The position numbers and the translations under genes are program-made. 64,000 nt of DNA, taken from Sphagnum compactum (Eukaryota > Bryophyta > Sphagnopsida > Sphagnales). The notes under the pieces were generated by a model. It saw only the letters and a list, made by a program, of their open reading frames with translations. It had not been told where the DNA came from and ran no database searches. Location of the stretch: positions 15,182,304 to 15,246,303 of the forward strand of contig OZ234496.1 of assembly GCA_965153455.1 (NCBI GenBank), read 5' to 3'. This document shows, one piece after another, positions 60,291 through 64,000 of the stretch (positions are counted from its first letter, which is position 1; each line of letters opens with the position of its first letter).

Positions 60291-61430
60291 TTGTTTCAAA
60301 TACCCTATGCTACTTTATGATATGCCCTCTATTAAGTTAGGCCATCTTAATTATTCTAACTTATACCCTAAGTTGTTATAGGTTATTTTAAATTTTTATA
60401 CCTTAAATTATTATACATTATTATATCTTAAGGTATCCTAGCTAACTTATTATATGCTTTTTATTTTAAGTTATTTAAAACTAAATTACTCAACTAACTT
60501 TAGGCTATACCTTAAATTATTTTATTTTAAGTTAATATATGTTATTTCAAGTTATTATTTAAGTTATTCAAGGTCATTTTACTTTATGTTATTATAAATT
60601 ATTTTATCTTAAGTATAACAATTTAAAATAATCTAAAATAAAATAATGACCTAAGATAAAATAACTTAAAATAACCAATAACAACCTATGAAAAATAATT
60701 TCAAATAGCCTATAATAAAATAATTACCAATAGCCTATGATAATATACATTAAAATATTCAATAATAGTTTATAATATAATAGCCACTAATAGCCATTAA
60801 TAAAATAACAACTAAAACCACCAATAGAATAGCCATCATTAGCCACTAAAATAACCACTAATAGAATAACTATCAATAGCCATCAATAGAATAGACACTA
60901 ATAGACACTAATAAAATAACCATTAATAACCACCAATAGAATAACTATCAATAGTCATCAATAAAATATATTGGCACCAATAGAAAAGGCACTGATAGGC
61001 ATCGATAGGCACCAATAGAATAATTAACAATAGCCACCAATAAAATAACCATAAATAGCTTATAATAATATAACCTAGAATAACCAATAATAACATAAGG
61101 TGAAATAACTTTCAGTAGCCAAAAGTAACCAACAAACTTCACATAATTGAAAATAGCCTAAGATGAAATAACTTAGAATAACCAAAAATAACTTATACTA
61201 GCTATAAATAACCTAAAGTGAAATAACTTACAATAGCCAAAAATAACATAAAATAACCAAAACACTTACAATTGTCAAAAATAGCCTAAGGTGAAATAAC
61301 AAAAAATAACAAAAAAAATTGAAAATAACCATAAATAGCCATATATAATGTAAAGTGAAATAACTTAAAACAATGAAAAGTAGTCTTAGAATAGCTGAAA
61401 GTAGCCTAACATAAGTAGTATTATTATATT
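60290..61430. repeat. Strand-switching A/T array
   Basis: From about 60290 to 60612 the plus strand is built of TTATTTTAAGTTAT-type words. From about 60615 to 61430 it is built of the complementary ATAACTTAAAATAACC and AATAGCCACCAATAAAATAACC words. The change occurs within a few bases near 60612, so the two halves form a very long degenerate inverted repeat. The right half contains an irregular 20-25-bp tandem repeat of AATAGCCAN(C/T)AATA. Confidence 0.65.
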
Positions 61431-61699
61431 AACAAAAATCTTATCCATTTATTAAACATTTTTTTTTTCAAAAAAATGGTCATTGACATGTTATTAAATA
61501 ATGATATTAAAAAAAAATATTCAAATGATTTTACACTTTTAAAATAAAATAAATGTAATTATATACACTATTGAATTTTTAAAAAATTAAATCTTAATTA
61601 TTTCATTTGGACAAAATCTCAATAAGATATGAATTTTCAAAGTTTATGTTTTTGTAATGTTTAAAATGAAATATTTGATAAATAGAATGCAATGTAACA

Positions 61700-62240
61700 C
61701 ATTATCACAACAAGTGTGGTGGTTCGAAGATAGGGGTGTTTGTTTCCATCTTAAAGGTCAAGGGTTCAAACTTCACAAATGGTGTGTTTGTGGTCAATAT
61801 TGGTAAGTTGACAAAATATTCTCCTATGTACTTCCCTATAGTAGGTGCCTACTTAGGTTGATTACATGGCTTATATACCTAGGTTAGGTTTTTAAACCTA
61901 GGATAGGTCACTACACATGTCAATAATTCATAGATTAAAAAATCATGAAATTATCAGTAATATTAAATATTAAATTAAATATTAAATAATTTAAATTTAA
62001 TTGATTTCCATGCTGTCAAGTTAATTAACTAACAAGTGAAATGACTTGGTAAATTATATTTCACTAAGTACTAGTGGACCAATTCACTATCCATAATAAT
62101 TGGTCCCCGATCATTGGGGGGTTGATCAGTTTTACTATAGTAAAAATGTTCAAATTCACTCAAAATCTAGTGAAACCCAAAGTGAATTAGGATGCATTTG
62201 GTGTAGTGGTTGTATTTGTTACACACGTTTTATAATATAT
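61700..62240 (+). repeat. Dispersed repeat family B, copy 2
   Basis: Order of motifs as at 16130-16490: AAGGGTTCAAACTTCAC, then AATTGGTCC, CACTATAG-like text, TTCAAATTCACTCAAAATC and TTTGGTGTAGTGGTTGTA. Diverged. Confidence 0.45.
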
Positions 62241-64000
62241 CAATTTAACATTTAGATAAGTTTGAAAGTAATCCAATGAATATAAAATACATTTTAACAC
62301 ATTTAGAAATTACATTTTTTTTTAACATTGCCAAACGATGTAAAAACATTGTGTAAGGGGAACCAAATTTTTTAATGTGTACCACAAAAGGACAAAAAGG
62401 ACTTAATCCTTAATGGAGTTCTTTTTTGTCCTATACTTTGATCTCTTTCAATATTAATGAATCAAAATGTGTATTTTATAAGTACCATATTTTAGACCAT
62501 TACAACTCCAAATTCCATCAATTTCATCCATTTTGTGTCTTTAAATGGTCAAATAGGACTATATAAAGGAATACATAAAGGGTGACAATGTGACATTATT
62601 TTGATACTCCTTTAAAAATTTGGACCCAAGGATTATTGTTTTACATTGTTTTGCACTATTTGACAATCCCACGTTTCCCCATCACCTAGTTGGGTCAAAA
62701 TATTATTGAGGTATCACATTTGAAACACAAGGAAGGACTCCTAGGAACCCAAGTTTACATTTCTTTCACAAAACCTAAGACCTATCCTAGATTTCCCCTT
62801 CCTTTTTCATGTCAAATAAAATAATTTCTCTTCAAATCTTATACATGCATCTAGAGTATCTATTGTTTTCACTAAGGAAAGTAAAAATAATAAAATTTAG
62901 TCAATGTGGGTGATGTTATATCATTGGTTCCCAATTACTATAAATTTTGTTTTTTGGAACCTTGTACATTGCAATAAGGCATTTTGCTCTTGTCACACTT
63001 GAATGTTTTATACACATTAACATTTAAGGTGTTTGTGGTAAAAACATTGGGCCAAAATCATTTGTGTACACATTCTTGATGAATCTATGAACATTTTTCA
63101 CTCAATGAGACAAAGTCTTGAAAGATTTCTCAAAATTTATTAAGAATCCTTAAACTTTTTCAAATAAAAAATGGTCAACACAAAATAGTACCTTAATATT
63201 GTCTGCATCTATGAAGTAGAAAAAACTTCCAATTTGAATGTGCCATTAAGTTTTAAAGACATTTAATTAAAGGGGTTCCTTAGGATATTTTGTGAGATAG
63301 TATTTTTTGACACCTTAACTGTTAGGATTACCCAAGAATTGTAAAGTTATTAACTGCTTTTTTTAACCTAAAGTTCATATACAATAATAAGAAAATAAAA
63401 ATGAAGGAAAGGTAGGGATGATTGTACATTAAATTACATGGAATGATACTTTGCTTAAGGAAGGATGAAAGGGATCATTAATGATGGTTCGTGGTAGAGT
63501 GAAGGAGAAGTCATCCACAACATTGGAGTCATAGGTGCTTTTGTCCATAATGATGATGCCAAGAAAATAAGAAGCTTCTAAATTGAGTTTGAAGTTGTGT
63601 AGGAAGGACACCCTATCACATTGTGATCACCATGTCCTTTTGCCATTACAATTATTTGACAGAATAACATTACAACTTTTGACAATGCAAATGCATTTTT
63701 TAGTAATTACTTTTGGAATTTTTCTTTGTGTAATTCAGTGTTTTCATGTTTGTACCTTTAATTCTGTTTTCTAGTCCAACTTTGATTTCATTTAAGCATT
63801 CTTTTTAGGCTAAATGCTTATTGCCCATGCTTATGTTGTTGAACTTCTTCATGTGTAGTAATGAATTCCTACTTGAACATGATATGAATCACTACATATT
63901 TGTAAGTGTGGAATATTAAAGGAAACACACATTGCACAAAATTTAAGAAATATGAGATTTACTTTTATGCTCATGCTTCCCATCCATGAAACGTGGTTAC
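62240..64000. other. AT-rich desert to window end
   Basis: No gene or repeat that I could support. Confidence 0.5.

Overview
Nuclear DNA of a land plant. The split genes have GT-AG introns and encode recognisably plant-type proteins: dihydropyrimidine dehydrogenase PYD1, an MSRA5-type peptide methionine sulfoxide reductase with a signal peptide, and RBX1. Telomere-like TTTAGGG/CCCTAAA words are scattered through the spacers. Short introns, a bacterial-looking 1-Cys peroxiredoxin and degenerate DDE and Harbinger-type transposases would fit a seed-free plant such as a moss, but that is a guess; the sequence does not fix the species. All genes were identified by reading translations and comparing with remembered family motifs; no search was run.

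Layout. Three moderate-GC gene islands are separated by very AT-rich repeat deserts. Island 1 (1-6.2 kb) holds the last six exons of PYD1 (+) and a convergent single-exon membrane-anchored acidic protein (-). Desert 1 (6.2-28.5 kb) contains dispersed repeats, a decayed DDE_1 transposase, degenerate tandem arrays, a long fold-back, and a PIF/Harbinger cluster (Myb/SANT-like ORF remnant, a miniature element and a transposase remnant in convergent order). Island 2 (28.6-33.2 kb) has an intronless 1-Cys peroxiredoxin (-) and an unassigned 2.5-kb flank. Desert 2 (33.2-43.6 kb) has a 413-bp element with 19-bp perfect terminal inverted repeats, a pair of ~330-bp inverted repeats about 4.5 kb apart, 160-bp and 55-bp tandem repeats, a tRNA-like/SINE-like head and telomere-like tracts. 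Island 3 (43.6-50.6 kb) has RBX1 (-, five exons reconstructed end to end) and MSRA5 (-, four exons). Desert 3 (50.7-64 kb) has a second DDE_1 transposase relic, a fold-back MITE and a strand-switching A/T array.

Functionally the genes are unrelated housekeeping loci: pyrimidine catabolism, cullin-RING ubiquitin ligation, methionine-oxidation repair and peroxide reduction. There is no operon-like or defence-like cluster. The most notable points are small lesions and duplications in otherwise well-conserved genes. PYD1 lacks four residues of its active-site loop. MSRA5 has a 2-bp deletion at the start of exon 2. RBX1 intron 2 contains a 155-bp tandem duplication that overlaps the exon 2 donor. 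The peroxiredoxin is intronless and ends like bacterial homologues.
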